From the NCBI RefSeq assembly GCF_018274325.1, contig NZ_JAGVRH010000001.1, forward strand, positions 78,181 through 142,180: a stretch of 64,000 nt of DNA, written 5' to 3'. Below the pieces are notes generated by a model, which saw nothing but the letters and a program-made list of their open reading frames with translations, ran no database searches and was not told where the DNA came from. This DNA is from 'Fragaria x ananassa' phyllody phytoplasma. GTDB lineage: Bacteria > Bacillota_I > Bacilli_A > Acholeplasmatales > Acholeplasmataceae. A program made the position numbers and the translations under genes. The number at the start of each line of letters is the position of its first letter. Position 1 is the first letter of the stretch. Positions 9,570 to 19,250 of the stretch are shown piece after piece.

Positions 9570-10150
9570 TTTGATAAAACTTATAATAAAAACCTTTATT
9601 AACTAAAAGTTGTTGGTGTATGCCTTGTTCAATAATAGCACCACGATTTAATACTAAAATTTTATCAGCATTGATAATAGTTGATAAGTTATGGGAAAAA
9701 ATGAATGATGTTTTTTTTTGGAGATAATAATTTTTAGATAGATTGTTGAAAGGCTAGTTTTAATTTGTGTACCAACAATTAATGTGGCTTCGTCTAAAAT
9801 TAAAATAGCAGGTTTGTGTAATAAAATTCGGATAATATTAATAAGTTGTTTTTTTTTTGCATTGGAATAAAAACTACTTGCTTCATTTTGCTTATGATAG
9901 TTATTGTAACCATCTTTTTTCATAATAAAGTGATGTATATTTAGCTTTTTTTGGCTGTGGTTAATTTATTTTTTGATATTTGGCTGCTTTTAAGTTACCG
10001 TATTGAATATTTTCAAAGATAATTACTTTAAAAATCCAAGTATCTTGTAAGACAACGTCCATTAGATTTCATAAATTTTCTCCTTGAATATTTTTAATAT
10101 TGTGGTACCTGAGGTAAATTCATAAAAACGAACTAATAGATGGATAAGCT
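9570..10150 (-). pseudogene. Remnant of an ABC exporter ATPase domain (MdlB-like)
   Basis: Minus-strand fragments read GENLWNLMDVVLQDTWIFK (the Q-loop region of exporter ATPases), then IFENIQYGNLKAAKYQK and, in the open stretch 9654-9923, HKPAILILDEAT (Walker B) followed by IKTSLSTIYLKII. The tail at 9570-9650 reads AIIEQGIHQQLLVNKGFYY, the usual end of such a domain. The signature LSGGQ is altered (SNAKKKQL at the expected place), several stops interrupt, and no membrane domain is found upstream. So only the back half of an ATP-binding domain survives. Confidence 0.7.
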
Positions 10151-10229
10151 CCACGAAATGACACTGGATAAAAACAATACTTTTTAAGAAAAAATAAATT
10201 GTTTGTTAATTATTTTTTATTATATTATT

Positions 10230-10595
10230 TCTTAAATTGATTTATATTTTTAATTAGTAGTATAAAAAACTTCTAATTTTATTTTTTTAAAACATCATAT
10301 AGGATCAAAATAATGTATTTTATAGATATTTTAGTTGTTTAATGTAAACCATTTTTTTAACCATAAGAATAAAAAAAACAACACAAATTAAAGGCATAAA
10401 ATTTAATCATTTATTTATTTTTCGATAAACATTGTAATATTTAATATAAATCCATTAATAATTTCTTTAACTTGAAATTCATTAAGATTTTGCATTTTTT
10501 CATAATGGATAGTTTCACACTTCATATTTGCCCAAAATGATTCCATACATGCATTATCAGTTGGCGTACCTATTGCTGAATAACTTGCCAATTAA
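10230..10595 (-). repeat. IS3-element 3' region, direct copy of 48080-48410
   Basis: The segment shares long stretches with 48080-48410 in the same orientation, for example AACATCATATAGGA, GTAATGTATTTTATA-like runs and the coding part AACTTGAAATTCATTAAGAT. It covers the C-terminal coding end of the transposase and the flanking untranslated DNA, so the second site is a fragment of the same IS type. Confidence 0.7.
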
Positions 10596-11215
10596 TTTAT
10601 TTTCTTTTAAATAAGTTTGATATCTTTTAGACGTCATAAACACTACCTCTATCAGAACAGATAACATCAGATTTTTTTAATTTAGGAATATTTTTTAAAA
10701 TATCTAAAACAAAATTAACATCTGCAGCTTTAGAAATATTATAACTAATTATTTCGCGGTTATGTAAATCCACAACAGCTGAAAAAAATAATTTTTTATT
10801 ATTAAACCCAAAGGGAATATAAGTAATATCAGTACATAATTTTGCTAATAAATACTTTGCTTCATAATTATTTTGAAGAAGGTTATTTAAGTTATTTTCT
10901 TTTTTAATAGCCAAAACATAATAATATCGTTGTTTGCGTTTGATTCTTTCAGATAATAAAACAAATTTATGCATCAACTTTAATACTATTTTAGCATTGA
11001 TCTTAAAACCAATCCCTTTTAATTCTTGATGAACCACCCGATATCCCAAACGTTTTTTTCTAATTACCGTAGTTATAATATATGAGTTTTGTTTGCATAT
11101 TTGAAACAATGCTTTTTCCAAGTCATTATGTGGCCTTTAAGGATTAATACTTTGTTTGAGCCACCGATAATAACTATTTTTAGAAATTTTTAGCCATTTT
11201 ATTAACTTGTTCTAT
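10380..11215 (-). mobile_element. Inactive IS3-family (IS150-type) transposase gene
   Basis: The open part at 10627-11121 (164 aa) has RKKRLGYRVVHQELKGIG, the HTH/linker typical of IS3 OrfB, then TDITYIPFGFNNKKLFFSAVVDLHNREIIS-type sequence (first catalytic D of the DDE core) and SDRGSVY (second D, normally SDQGSQY). The frame then stops. Downstream in shifted frames lie KRYQTYLKENKLIG, NACMESFWANMKCE (the catalytic E) and NLNEFQVKEIINGFI. Upstream, 11122-11215 has decayed remains of the N-terminal part. One or more frameshifts make it non-functional. This is the tra5-like element associated with phytoplasma mobile units. Confidence 0.8.
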
Positions 11216-11405
11216 TTTAATAGAAATTATCACATTTTTTGAACACTTACAATTCAAAAAAAACAGAATAATAGAAAATAATTATTAAAACTTAAATATT
11301 GGTTATATAATAATTCTATAAGAAAAAAATTTCTTTATGATTTATTAACAGTTTAATTTTTTTTCTTATAAAATTATTAAACAAAGGAGAATTTTTGTTT
11401 CTTTA

Positions 11406-11618
11406 ATGAAAAAAGAATATAAAAATTTTTTAAAATAAATTTTAAGTTATTTTTTTATTTTAATTATGGTTGTATTATTAACAAATAATAATATTTTTGC
11501 TAATACAAATAAAAATGATAAACCATCTCAAAAAATTACTTTAATACCGCAACAACTACTATTTCATGAAATGAATCATATAATAACACCATTTTCAGAT
11601 GAAGTGTTTAGATTTTAA
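11406..11618 (+). pseudogene. Small secreted-protein gene with an in-frame stop in the signal peptide
   Basis: From the ATG at 11406 the frame reads MKKEYKNFLK, a TAA at 11436-11438, and then on in the same frame ILSYFFILIMVVLLTNNNIFA, which is a clear signal-peptide core and AxA-like cleavage site. The mature part (NTNKNDKPSQKITLIPQQL and on) ends at a TAA at 11616. A good AAAGGAG site lies upstream (around 11390). Similar residues continue past 11618 in another frame, so the gene was probably longer. The layout resembles phytoplasma SVM-signal secreted proteins, many of which are effectors. Confidence 0.55.
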
Positions 11619-12123
11619 TAATAATGGAATCTATTTTTTTTTAATTCGTAATAAATGGCGTGATAAAAATGTATTTTTGGTTTCATTAAATCACGAATTT
11701 GTTGTTTTGTTTACTTACATTTGATTTATTTTTATATATTATAATTGATATAAAGAATGAAGAAAAAACAATACAAATGATTGTCATTAAATATATGTTT
11801 TGAGGCATGTATATTATTTTTCTTTCTATAGAGATGATTAAAAAAAAATTTCAAAAATCACGTTTACTTTTATCCTAATTATTAATAATATTTTTTCTAT
11901 ATCAATAGCTTTTTGATGAGGTAAATAATCTCCTTTCTTTTTATCAATATTAATGTGTGAATAACTATTAATTACTATTTTAAATAATTATCGTTATAAT
12001 TATTACATTATCAAAAAAAAAAAAAAACAAGTTTTATTGATCACATAATTTTTATATCTGAGTGTTTACTTGTTTTTTTATATTTGTTATCTTACCATAA
12101 ATTTATCTTATTATAATAAGAAA
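11619..12123. other. AT-rich stretch without a recognisable gene
   Basis: Short open pieces near 11640-11700 may be the decayed tail of the secreted-protein gene. A long A-run lies at 12009-12026. Nothing else can be supported. Confidence 0.4.
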
Positions 12124-12154
12124 ACTATTTATGAGTGTTATTCGCATAAATAGT
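12124..12154 (-). terminator. Ten-base-pair hairpin after the 12180-12764 gene
   Basis: ACTATTTATG and CATAAATAGT form a perfect stem around an 11-base loop, about 30 bases past the stop of the minus-strand gene. On the minus strand a short T-run follows. Confidence 0.5.
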
Positions 12155-12179
12155 TTGATAAAGTGATTTAATGATAAAA

Positions 12180-12764
12180 TTAATGAGATGAAAACCAAAG
12201 AGATCTTAAGGTGTTAATAGCTAAAGAAGGTATTGTTTTTAATGTTGTAATTTTTTCATAAACAGTGTTATATTCACTATAATTGGTATCAATTTTGGTT
12301 AAGTTAACAGCTTTTGTTAAAATATTAATTATAGCATCTTGTGTAAATTGTTTCATCCATTCTTCATCATATGTATGTTTAGTATAGTTATCAATATTAC
12401 AGTCGTCCCAATTTTCTATATCTAAAACTTCTTCATGTAATTTATTCATATAACTATTAATAAGGTGTCTTTGTTCGGTTGAAGGGAGTGCCTGTAGTAA
12501 TTGTTTTTTTAATTCATAAGCAGTTTTAGATATTCCTAATGTAACTTTTTCTTTTAAAGAATTGATATCTTCTGAAACAAGTTCATAATATTGTGTTGTA
12601 CCACTAGAAAGTTTTAAATTGTTTAGTTGATTGGAATCTGTCTGTTCATTATTTTTTAATGCAAAAACCTTGTTAGTAGCTATTGTAGTTAAACAAGATG
12701 CAAGCAATAAAGCAATTAATATCAAACATTTTAAATAATTATTTTTAATTAATTTTTTTAACAA
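12180..12764 (-). CDS. Secreted protein or lipoprotein of unknown function, candidate effector
   Basis: A 194-aa protein from a TTG start with AGGAGG nine bases upstream. The N-terminus is basic, then strongly hydrophobic (residues 13-30), with two possible processing sites: NKVFA before LKNNEQ (signal peptidase I, residue 35) or the lipobox-like LASC at residues 21-24. The mature part is hydrophilic and helical, with no further membrane segment, so it should be released or lipid-anchored. I do not recognise the family. It is intact in a neighbourhood of dead genes. Secreted proteins of this size without anchors are the usual form of phytoplasma effectors. Confidence 0.7.
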   Translation of the reverse strand: MLKKLIKNNYLKCLILIALLLASCLTTIATNKVFALKNNEQTDSNQLNNLKLSSGTTQYYELVSEDINSLKEKVTLGISKTAYELKKQLLQALPSTEQRHLINSYMNKLHEEVLDIENWDDCNIDNYTKHTYDEEWMKQFTQDAIINILTKAVNLTKIDTNYSEYNTVYEKITTLKTIPSLAINTLRSLWFSSH

Positions 12765-13078
12765 TTATTTAAACCTCCTAATTTTAAAAATTCTATACAG
12801 TATTGTTTTCTTCATGCAATTTAATTATATCATTTTTTTTGCTTAAAGCAATTATTAAATGTGGTTTTTGTTTGATAAAGACAGAAAAATATGATCTTGT
12901 CATATTAAATACTCTCTATTTTATGTTATAATTGCAATTGGAATGATTAGGTTATGATAATTTTTATTAGATATGGATTAGTGATTTGGCTTTTCATTCT
13001 TTTATTTCAAGTATTTCAAGTTTTTCTTGGAAATAATTTTTAATTTTTAAAAAGAAAGTAGGTGTTTTTTTTAAATAT
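12765..13078. other. Divergent intergenic region between two secreted-protein genes
   Basis: Separates genes transcribed away from each other. A TATAAT at about 12928 could be the -10 of the rightward gene, but its -35 is not clear. No open frame of note. Confidence 0.45.
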
Positions 13079-13366
13079 ATGGTAAAAAATAAAAATCATA
13101 TTATCATTTTGATATTATTAGGGTTTTTATTTATTTTTCTTTTTGGTAAGCATCATGTTATTTTTGCTTCTGAACAAGACGAAGATATGGAAAAAACAAT
13201 AACTTCAATTTTAAATAAAAAAAATCAAACAAATGAAATCGAATATAAATGCGAACAGATGTTAAAAAACATGCAAGAAATTAAAGATAAATTGAAAAAT
13301 ATGGCAACAACTCATCAAAAAGCAATATTAAAAAATTTAAATGAAGAAGATCAAAAAATTGTAAAC
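13079..13366 (+). CDS. Surface protein gene, 5' exon (before group II intron)
   Basis: It encodes 96 residues: a signal peptide (MVKNKNHIIILILLGFLFIF, ending HHVIFA before SEQDED) and the start of a charged helical domain ending EEDQKIVN. Translation without splicing would read on into intron sequence and stop at 13396 (105 aa). The intron begins exactly after codon AAC at 13364-13366, and the 3' exon resumes in the same phase. Joined, the exons give about 293 aa: signal peptide, outer helical domain, C-terminal anchor, the same layout as the proteins at 28428 and 39875. Family unknown. Confidence 0.7.
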
Positions 13367-14311
13367 GGGCGACAAAGAGGCCAAATTATCGAGTAATTTA
13401 ACCAATTACAACTGTTGTGGTAATGCAGTACAACCTTTTTTCGGTCTAGCAGACGAAAGAATGTCTAGATTAAAGCAGAAAAAAAACGCAAAAAACTAAA
13501 AAACTAAAAATTTAGTGTTTTTGCTAGTTGAAAAATAGTCATGGATAAACTTTGAAAGAAGTCTAAGGGAATTAAGGATAGTTTTTTTTAAAAGCTTGCG
13601 GTGGTAACTAAAACCGTAATTTTAGGGCGTTTTATACATTGTTTACGTGTATTAAAAATTACCATCATAGCAAAAGCTTTGATATATTACCTAAAATATC
13701 ACCTCTCCTTGTGATAATTACTTTATTTTGAGGTTTCTCACCTAAAACTATTGATAGGTAGATAATTTGAGTAACTTGTATCCTCCTAAAAGTATCTAGT
13801 ATTTATTTACTTTTTTAATTTAAAAAAACTAGAAAAACCATTTTTATGATTATGGGACTCAAGGAGAAAGCAGAATCATAGTAGTCGTGAGATATTCAAA
13901 GATTAAGTTGGAATACTTAATTGGACTGACTCACTTAAGAGCTTGGGAAAGCCAAGTACAAGGCGAAAGAGGAAATATATTATATATCAATTTTTTCATA
14001 TTTTTTTATGCATTTGATAATCTCACATCAATCTCATATAAATTGTTAATAAATAATATCAAACAAATCTAATTACTTTTGAAATTTTATTTTCATTATT
14101 GATCAACTATTAGATAAAAATTATGAAAAACTTGATTAATACATGCCTTTATAATGTTTTAATTATGTATTTTTTCATGTTTATATTATCAATATTTAAT
14201 GATTGTATTAATTAATATATAAACGCCGTATGCTTGGAAACTTGCTTGTACGGTGTTGTGTGAGGCTCAGAAAAACCCAGTTTTAAACTGTAAGCGTTCT
14301 GTTTCTATCAC
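13367..14311 (+). mobile_element. ORF-less group II intron inside a surface-protein gene
   Basis: The 5' end GGGCGACAAAGAG resembles the group II start GUGCGACAAGAAG (second base G instead of U). Domain I elements follow (ATTTAACCAATTACAAC, and GGAAAGCCAAGTACAAGGCGAAAG near 13946-13970). Near the 3' end, 14224-14257 has a domain V-like hairpin: CGCCGTA and TACGGTG pair, with a GAAA tetraloop and a two-base bulge; the triad is CGC and the distal stem has two U-U mismatches. A domain VI-like tract ends CTATCAC. EBS1 GTTTAC (13641-13646), in a hairpin loop, is the exact complement of exon bases 13361-13366, GTAAAC. Domain IV holds no reverse transcriptase, so mobility and splicing would need a maturase from elsewhere. 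Confidence 0.8.
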
Positions 14312-14905
14312 AATGATATTTCAAAAATAAAAAGTTTCGAAACTAATACTAAAAACGAAAATGATAAAATCCTTTTAGAATCAATAAAAAAATATTTAGA
14401 AGACATCAAAAATGCAATATTTAACCTTGCTTTTTATCTTGAAGAATTAACTCAAAAAAATAGTTCTAATTTTAATCAAGTAGCTTCACATTGTAAAAAA
14501 TGGGTAGAAACTTTGAAGTGGATTTATAACATGATAAGTAATTTGAAACAAATAAATAATGATATAAAAGACCAAAATGCTAGATTTGCTAATGAAGATT
14601 TTTGTGAGCAATTAAGGAAAAAAATAGATAAAATAGAAATCCTTTTAGCAAAAACATGCAACTTAAATGATATAATGTTGAAGATAGATGAATTAAATGT
14701 TGAATACAATACTTTCACTAGTGAAAATCCGCTCAATACTACCAATCCTTCATCTCTCTCATCTATATCATCTATATCATCTCCTACGCAAACAAATTTA
14801 ATTTTATTTTCTTGGATTTTTGGTATTTTATATGTCTTGATATTATTAATATTGCTGATTATTTTTTTTAGCAAGCATACAAGAAAGTATACTAGAAAAA
14901 GATAG
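14312..14905 (+). CDS. Surface protein gene, 3' exon (after group II intron)
   Basis: It reads NDISKIKSFETNTKNEND on from the intron end without a stop to 14905 (197 aa). A long helical, coiled-coil-prone domain is followed by a serine/threonine-rich linker (SSLSSISSISSPTQT) and a C-terminal transmembrane segment (about 21 hydrophobic residues) with a basic tail KHTRKYTRKR. An internal ATG at 14513 could give a separate 130-aa protein, but it has no good ribosome site and the coding pattern clearly extends upstream to the intron edge. So this is the back half of the gene that starts at 13079. Confidence 0.7.
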   Translation, partial: NDISKIKSFETNTKNENDKILLESIKKYLEDIKNAIFNLAFYLEELTQKNSSNFNQVASHCKKWVETLKWIYNMISNLKQINNDIKDQNARFANEDFCEQLRKKIDKIEILLAKTCNLNDIMLKIDELNVEYNTFTSENPLNTTNPSSLSSISSISSPTQTNLILFSWIFGILYVLILLILLIIFFSKHTRKYTRKR

Positions 14906-14926
14906 CCTTTGAGGTTATCTTTTTTC
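14896..14926 (+). terminator. Rho-independent terminator of the split surface-protein gene
   Basis: AGATAgCCT, a short TTG loop and AGGtTATCT, followed by a T-run. The stem begins at the stop codon of the 3' exon. Confidence 0.75.
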
Positions 14927-15255
14927 TTTTTTGGTAAGTTTTTAAAAATGAGTTGAAATTTAGTAAAAATCAAATATCTATTTTTTATTTTCTTGCCATA
15001 AACTATTTCTCATATGTTATACTGAAAGTAATTAATAAGTTAATTATGATAATTATTAATTGTTACAATTTAATTCTTGCTTTGTTAGCGTTAGTGCTAT
15101 TTTATAAGAATTAACTCTTTTTCCTTTCCTTTATTTTGAGTATTATTATTTATGAAAAAATATATTATATTTATATATTTATTTTCTTGTCTATTTTGCA
15201 ATTTAAAATAATTTAAAAATTAAAAAATCATCAAATATCAGGAGTATTAAAAAAT
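14927..15255. other. Intergenic region upstream of pepA
   Basis: No open frame of interest. TTGCCA at about 14992 and TATACT at about 15017 could be a weak promoter (19-base spacer). It ends in the pepA ribosome site AGGAG. Confidence 0.35.
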
Positions 15256-16761
15256 ATGAAAATTTCTTTTATAACAAAATTAGAACAACCTAATGGTATT
15301 AATGCTGCCATCCTTTTACAAGTTCAAAAAGAAAATAAACTATTTGGTTTAGAAAAAGTCGATCCTAAAAATATTATTAAAAAAAGTTATGAAGTTGAAA
15401 ATTTTGAAGGAACTTGGGGTTCGCAAATTAAATTATTATCTTTGGAAGCTTCTCCTTATTCTTGTGTAACAGTATTAGGTTTAGGTAAAAAAGAAGAAAT
15501 AACTAATAAAAATTGGCTTAAAATAGGTGGCATTTGTTATGATGCTATTAAAAAAAATAAAAAAGTAGTTATTTTTGCTGATGCTTTAGGTGCTAGTGTG
15601 ACAGAAACTCAAATTATGAATTTAGTTTTAGGGATTTTATTAAAAAGTTATTCCTTTGATCGTTATCATACTTATAAAAAAGAAAATACTAACACAAACT
15701 CAATAGCAAATAGTAATTTAGAAATTAAAGTTGTGACTCAAAAAGTTGATGCTTGTCAAAAAAAGATGCAAGAAATTAAAGCTATTGCTGAAGGGGTTAA
15801 TTTATCGAAAGAATTAATTAATGAACCAGCTAATATTTTAGGAACCAAAGAATTTGTTCAAAAAATTAAAGAATTAGAAACAATGGGAATTGAAGTTGAA
15901 GTTTTAGAGGCACCACAATTAAAACAATTACAAATGAATGCTTTATTAGCGGTAGCTCAAGGTTCTGATAGACCTCCTTATTTAGTGGTAATGAAATGGA
16001 AGGGTGATCAAACATCCCAGGAAAGTCAACCATTATCTGTTGTTGGTAAAGGGGTAGTTTTTGATTCTGGAGGAATTTCTATTAAACCCTCCTTTAAAAT
16101 GCAAGAGATGAAAAGTGATATGGGAGGAGCTGCAGTTGTTGTTGGCTTAATGCATACTTTAGCAACTAGAAAAGCTCAAGTTAATGTTATTGGAATTGTA
16201 GGCTTAGTTGAAAATATGGTTAGTTCCAAAGCTCAACGACCTGGTGATATTGTTACTTCCATGTCTGGTCAAACAATTGAAGTTGTTAATACTGATGCTG
16301 AGGGTAGAATGGTATTATGTGATGCTTTATGGTATTGTAAAACCGTTATTAAACCTCAATTAATTATTGATTTAGCCACTTTAACTGGTGCTATTCAAGT
16401 TGCTTTGGGCAAAGAATATGCTGGACTTTTTGCTAATAATGATAATTTAGCCAAACAATTAATTCAATCAGGTAAAAATACATCAGAAAAAATATGGCAA
16501 TTACCTTTAGATAAAAAATATGATCAATTAATTGATAGTCAATTTGCTGATATGACTAATTCAGTTTGTGGTGGTGCAGGTTCTATTACTGCAGCTCAAT
16601 TTTTAAAACGTTTTGTAGGCGACCTTATTCCTTGGGCACATATTGATATTGCAGGAGTTTGTTTGCAACCAAAAAATGAATTTAATAATTCTTGGGCTTC
16701 AGGATTTGGTGTACGTTTATTAAATGATTTAATTAAAACTTATTATGAAAAAAATGATTAA
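15256..16761 (+). CDS. pepA: Leucyl aminopeptidase (family M17)
   Basis: A 501-aa cytosolic metallopeptidase that removes N-terminal residues from peptides, here likely to recycle host-derived amino acids. The two-metal catalytic domain is in the C-terminal half: VGKGVVFDSGGISIKP (metal-binding K and D, around residue 270), MKSDMGGAAVV, and the family signature NTDAEGRMVL near residue 350. SVCGGAGSITAAQFL and WAHIDIAG close the domain. Length and all key residues fit a working enzyme. The start has AGGAG nine bases upstream. It is a single gene with its own terminator. Confidence 0.96.
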   Translation: MKISFITKLEQPNGINAAILLQVQKENKLFGLEKVDPKNIIKKSYEVENFEGTWGSQIKLLSLEASPYSCVTVLGLGKKEEITNKNWLKIGGICYDAIKKNKKVVIFADALGASVTETQIMNLVLGILLKSYSFDRYHTYKKENTNTNSIANSNLEIKVVTQKVDACQKKMQEIKAIAEGVNLSKELINEPANILGTKEFVQKIKELETMGIEVEVLEAPQLKQLQMNALLAVAQGSDRPPYLVVMKWKGDQTSQESQPLSVVGKGVVFDSGGISIKPSFKMQEMKSDMGGAAVVVGLMHTLATRKAQVNVIGIVGLVENMVSSKAQRPGDIVTSMSGQTIEVVNTDAEGRMVLCDALWYCKTVIKPQLIIDLATLTGAIQVALGKEYAGLFANNDNLAKQLIQSGKNTSEKIWQLPLDKKYDQLIDSQFADMTNSVCGGAGSITAAQFLKRFVGDLIPWAHIDIAGVCLQPKNEFNNSWASGFGVRLLNDLIKTYYEKND

Positions 16762-16845
16762 TCATATATTTTTTTAATTAATTTATTTTATTAATTCTTT
16801 AAATATTTGGATTAAAAGATAGCTTTCTATATTTTTACTTAATAT

Positions 16846-16872
16846 AAAAACCCCTTTGATTGGGTTTTTTTT
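16846..16872 (+). terminator. Rho-independent terminator after pepA
   Basis: AAAACCCC and TGGGTTTT form the stem around TTTGA, followed by a run of eight T. Confidence 0.75.
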
Positions 16873-16993
16873 ATGTTTATCATAATTGATTTATTATAAT
16901 ACTAAACATTATTGATACAGAGAAATAATTTTATTTTAAGTGTTAAATTTATAGTCAATATTAATTAAAAAAATATAAAAAGGGGCTTCCAAA

Positions 16994-17351
16994 ATGTTTG
17001 TTATCTTTGAAAAAGAATTAGATCAAAATGGTAAAAAAATAGATGAAGATAAAACTTTTTGTCGTACTTATTTATTAAATATTTTTTTGGTTTATTATTT
17101 TGTTTATCAGCATATATTTTTTTACTCAAATAAATTATGAAAGCAATAAAATTTTAAAAAATATTATTCAATTTATTTATAGTATAATTTTTATTTTTAG
17201 TTTTTTAATGACTTTATGGTCAGCAGTAGTTTCTTCCATAAACAAAGCTATATGTTTTTATTTAATACTTAAACCAATTTATTGTAAAAAACCAAAAAAA
17301 TGTGAAAAAAATAGATCATACAACAAAACCATTTACAATTGTTTTTTTTGA
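16994..17351 (+). pseudogene. Small membrane-protein gene with a frameshift
   Basis: From the ATG at 16994 the frame reads MFVIFEKELDQNGKKIDEDK and enters a hydrophobic stretch (LLNIFLVYYF) but stops near 17140. The continuation FISIYFFTQINYESNKILK, a second hydrophobic segment and KPIYCKKPKKCEKN lies in a +1 frame up to 17351. One shift near 17090-17105 in T-rich sequence would restore a protein of about 117 aa with two to three membrane segments. Family not recognised. Confidence 0.45.
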
Positions 17352-17801
17352 CAATTGTTTTCTATATTGTTTCTTTTCTCGTGTTATATTAAATGACAAT
17401 TAATAGCTCATAATATGATGAATTTATTAGCTGATAAAATATTTATTTTAGTAAATTTTTCTTAATTTTGGTATTTGTTGTTTTTTTATCGTATATATGA
17501 ATTTTTTCAAACAAAAAATGAAACAACAACAAAATAGAAAATAGTTAAATTATAATTATAAATATTTACCATTTTGTTAGGATATCTAGATATATCTAAG
17601 TGTACTTTAAAAACCCCTTGTTCATTATATAAAAAACTAACTTTTTAGTTAGTTTTTTTTGATATTAATAAATTCATATTTTATATAAATATAAAAAAAA
17701 GTCATTATAACTTTAGTAAAAACAATAATAAGCTTTTTGCCAAAATTAAACAACTTTTTTTATTTAAAATTTAATTTATATAAACATTATTTAGTTAATT
17801 A
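17352..17801. other. Intergenic stretch between the broken membrane gene and the malate carrier
   Basis: No convincing gene. It contains the hairpin at 17633-17660 and AT-rich tracts; short hydrophobic fragments before 17540 may belong to the upstream pseudogene. Confidence 0.4.
17633..17660 (+). terminator. Hairpin with T-run
   Basis: AACTAACT and AGTTAGTT around a TTTT loop, flanked by A-run and T-run, so it could work in both directions. No intact rightward gene precedes it directly; it may close the broken gene at 16994. Confidence 0.6.
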
Positions 17802-19250
17802 TCAACTATATATTAAAGGATAAGCAATGCTTGCAATAATTACAATAAAAGATCCTCCAATGCGAGTAGTAATTTGGGAAAAAGGGATTAATTCCATTAA
17901 ATCAGATGCCGATAAAATAGCAATATTACCAACCCCTCCAATACTATTTGTACAAAGTCCTGCTATGACAGAAGCTTCTAAAGGATAATAACCTAATTTT
18001 TTACCACAATATCCAGCTATTAAGGCAACTAAAAGGACACACATAATACATGTAACAATAAAATTAATGTTGCTTAAATGAACCCAAGCTTTTTTAATTT
18101 CTAAAGTAGATCCTAAAATTACTAAAATTGCTGAAATAAAATTAACAGTAATAAATTTAGCAGCTTGATTAATGCATTTAATATAATAATCAGAAATTAA
18201 GCTAAATAGTTTAATGATAATAACAATAAAGACAATAAAGACAATAGTATCTGGGAAGTAAGGTTGAGCTTGAGGAAATATTTTGTTTAATATTTCTTTA
18301 ATCACGATACTAAATGTATATAAAGCAAAAATAGATATTAATCCAGTACTAAACTGAGATAAATTAAATGTATCAGGAGATTTAGGTGTTGGTTTATTAT
18401 CATTAATTAATAACGAATTATTAATTTCTAATTTTCCATTACCACTAAATTTACTTTTTGAAAAAAGTTTTTTAATAATCCCTGATAACAAAATACTAAA
18501 AACTCCACCTATTAACAAAGCGGGGAAAATATGGCTATTAGCTGCACTAACAATATCGTTTTTAGTTCCATAAACCTTACTTAAAGGGATAATTCCTGTA
18601 GTAATTCCTCCACTTGCTAAAGGTATAAAAATATAAAAAAGAGCATCTAAAAAAGGGCCTTTAGAAATTGTTGGTTTACCATCTGCCACTATTCCTTTAA
18701 TAGGTGTGAAAAAATAACCTAAAATTCCTACTACCAAAGCACCTGTGATTAAGGAGATTAAAATTAAAGGAATAAATTTTTTAAAAGAATTTTTTAATAA
18801 TTTAATATTCATTCCTAAGAAGCTTCCCATAATCAAAGCAGAAACAAAAAAAGTAGTAAATCCAATTCCCCCTTGAGATTTGTTTAAATGTTTAATACCG
18901 TCTAATGTATTTTTTTGTATTTCGGTAAATATATGTTTTTCAGGAAAAAAATTAACTGTAAATAAAATAGAAGGAACAATAATACATAAAATAGCATCTC
19001 CTCCAATATCTTTTAAAATAGGAATCTTTTTGCCTATAGCTTTTAAAATAGCAGCTAAAAGCATAGTGATTAATAAAGGGGTAATTAAAGGGTGCCCAAC
19101 CGCAGGTCCTCCTATTATTGGCAATAATACTTGCATTAAAGTAATAGTTACAATAATTCCAAAAACAGGAATACTAAAACCTAAAATAATAGTTTTAGGG
19201 GATTTTCCTTTTTTATCTGCTATATTTTCTTGTTCCTGAGAGAAGTTCAC
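17802..19250 (-). CDS. 2-hydroxycarboxylate (malate/citrate) transporter, 2HCT family
   Basis: A 482-aa integral membrane carrier with about eleven hydrophobic segments. The two domains of the 2HCT family each end in the conserved region: PLASGGITTGIIPLSK in the first half and TNSIGGVGNIAILSASDLMEL near residue 445, which has the GGxG signature; the first half reads GGITTG. ITTRIGG near the end is also typical. It overlaps the malic enzyme gene upstream by four bases (GTGA, GTG start), so the two are co-translated. That pairing strongly suggests malate as substrate, taken up with Na+ or H+. Phytoplasmas are thought to use malate from plant phloem as a carbon and energy source. Confidence 0.9.
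   Translation of the reverse strand: MNFSQEQENIADKKGKSPKTIILGFSIPVFGIIVTITLMQVLLPIIGGPAVGHPLITPLLITMLLAAILKAIGKKIPILKDIGGDAILCIIVPSILFTVNFFPEKHIFTEIQKNTLDGIKHLNKSQGGIGFTTFFVSALIMGSFLGMNIKLLKNSFKKFIPLILISLITGALVVGILGYFFTPIKGIVADGKPTISKGPFLDALFYIFIPLASGGITTGIIPLSKVYGTKNDIVSAANSHIFPALLIGGVFSILLSGIIKKLFSKSKFSGNGKLEINNSLLINDNKPTPKSPDTFNLSQFSTGLISIFALYTFSIVIKEILNKIFPQAQPYFPDTIVFIVFIVIIIKLFSLISDYYIKCINQAAKFITVNFISAILVILGSTLEIKKAWVHLSNINFIVTCIMCVLLVALIAGYCGKKLGYYPLEASVIAGLCTNSIGGVGNIAILSASDLMELIPFSQITTRIGGSFIVIIASIAYPLIYS

Noticed and set aside
13887..14072. Open frame of 61 codons inside the group II intron
   Set aside because: It covers conserved intron RNA (GGAAAGCCAAGTACAAGGCG region) and has no ribosome site; the frame is incidental.
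14524..14973. Long antisense frame opposite the 3' exon
   Set aside because: The plus strand has the clear coding pattern and membrane anchor; the antisense frame begins beyond the terminator and lacks a ribosome site.
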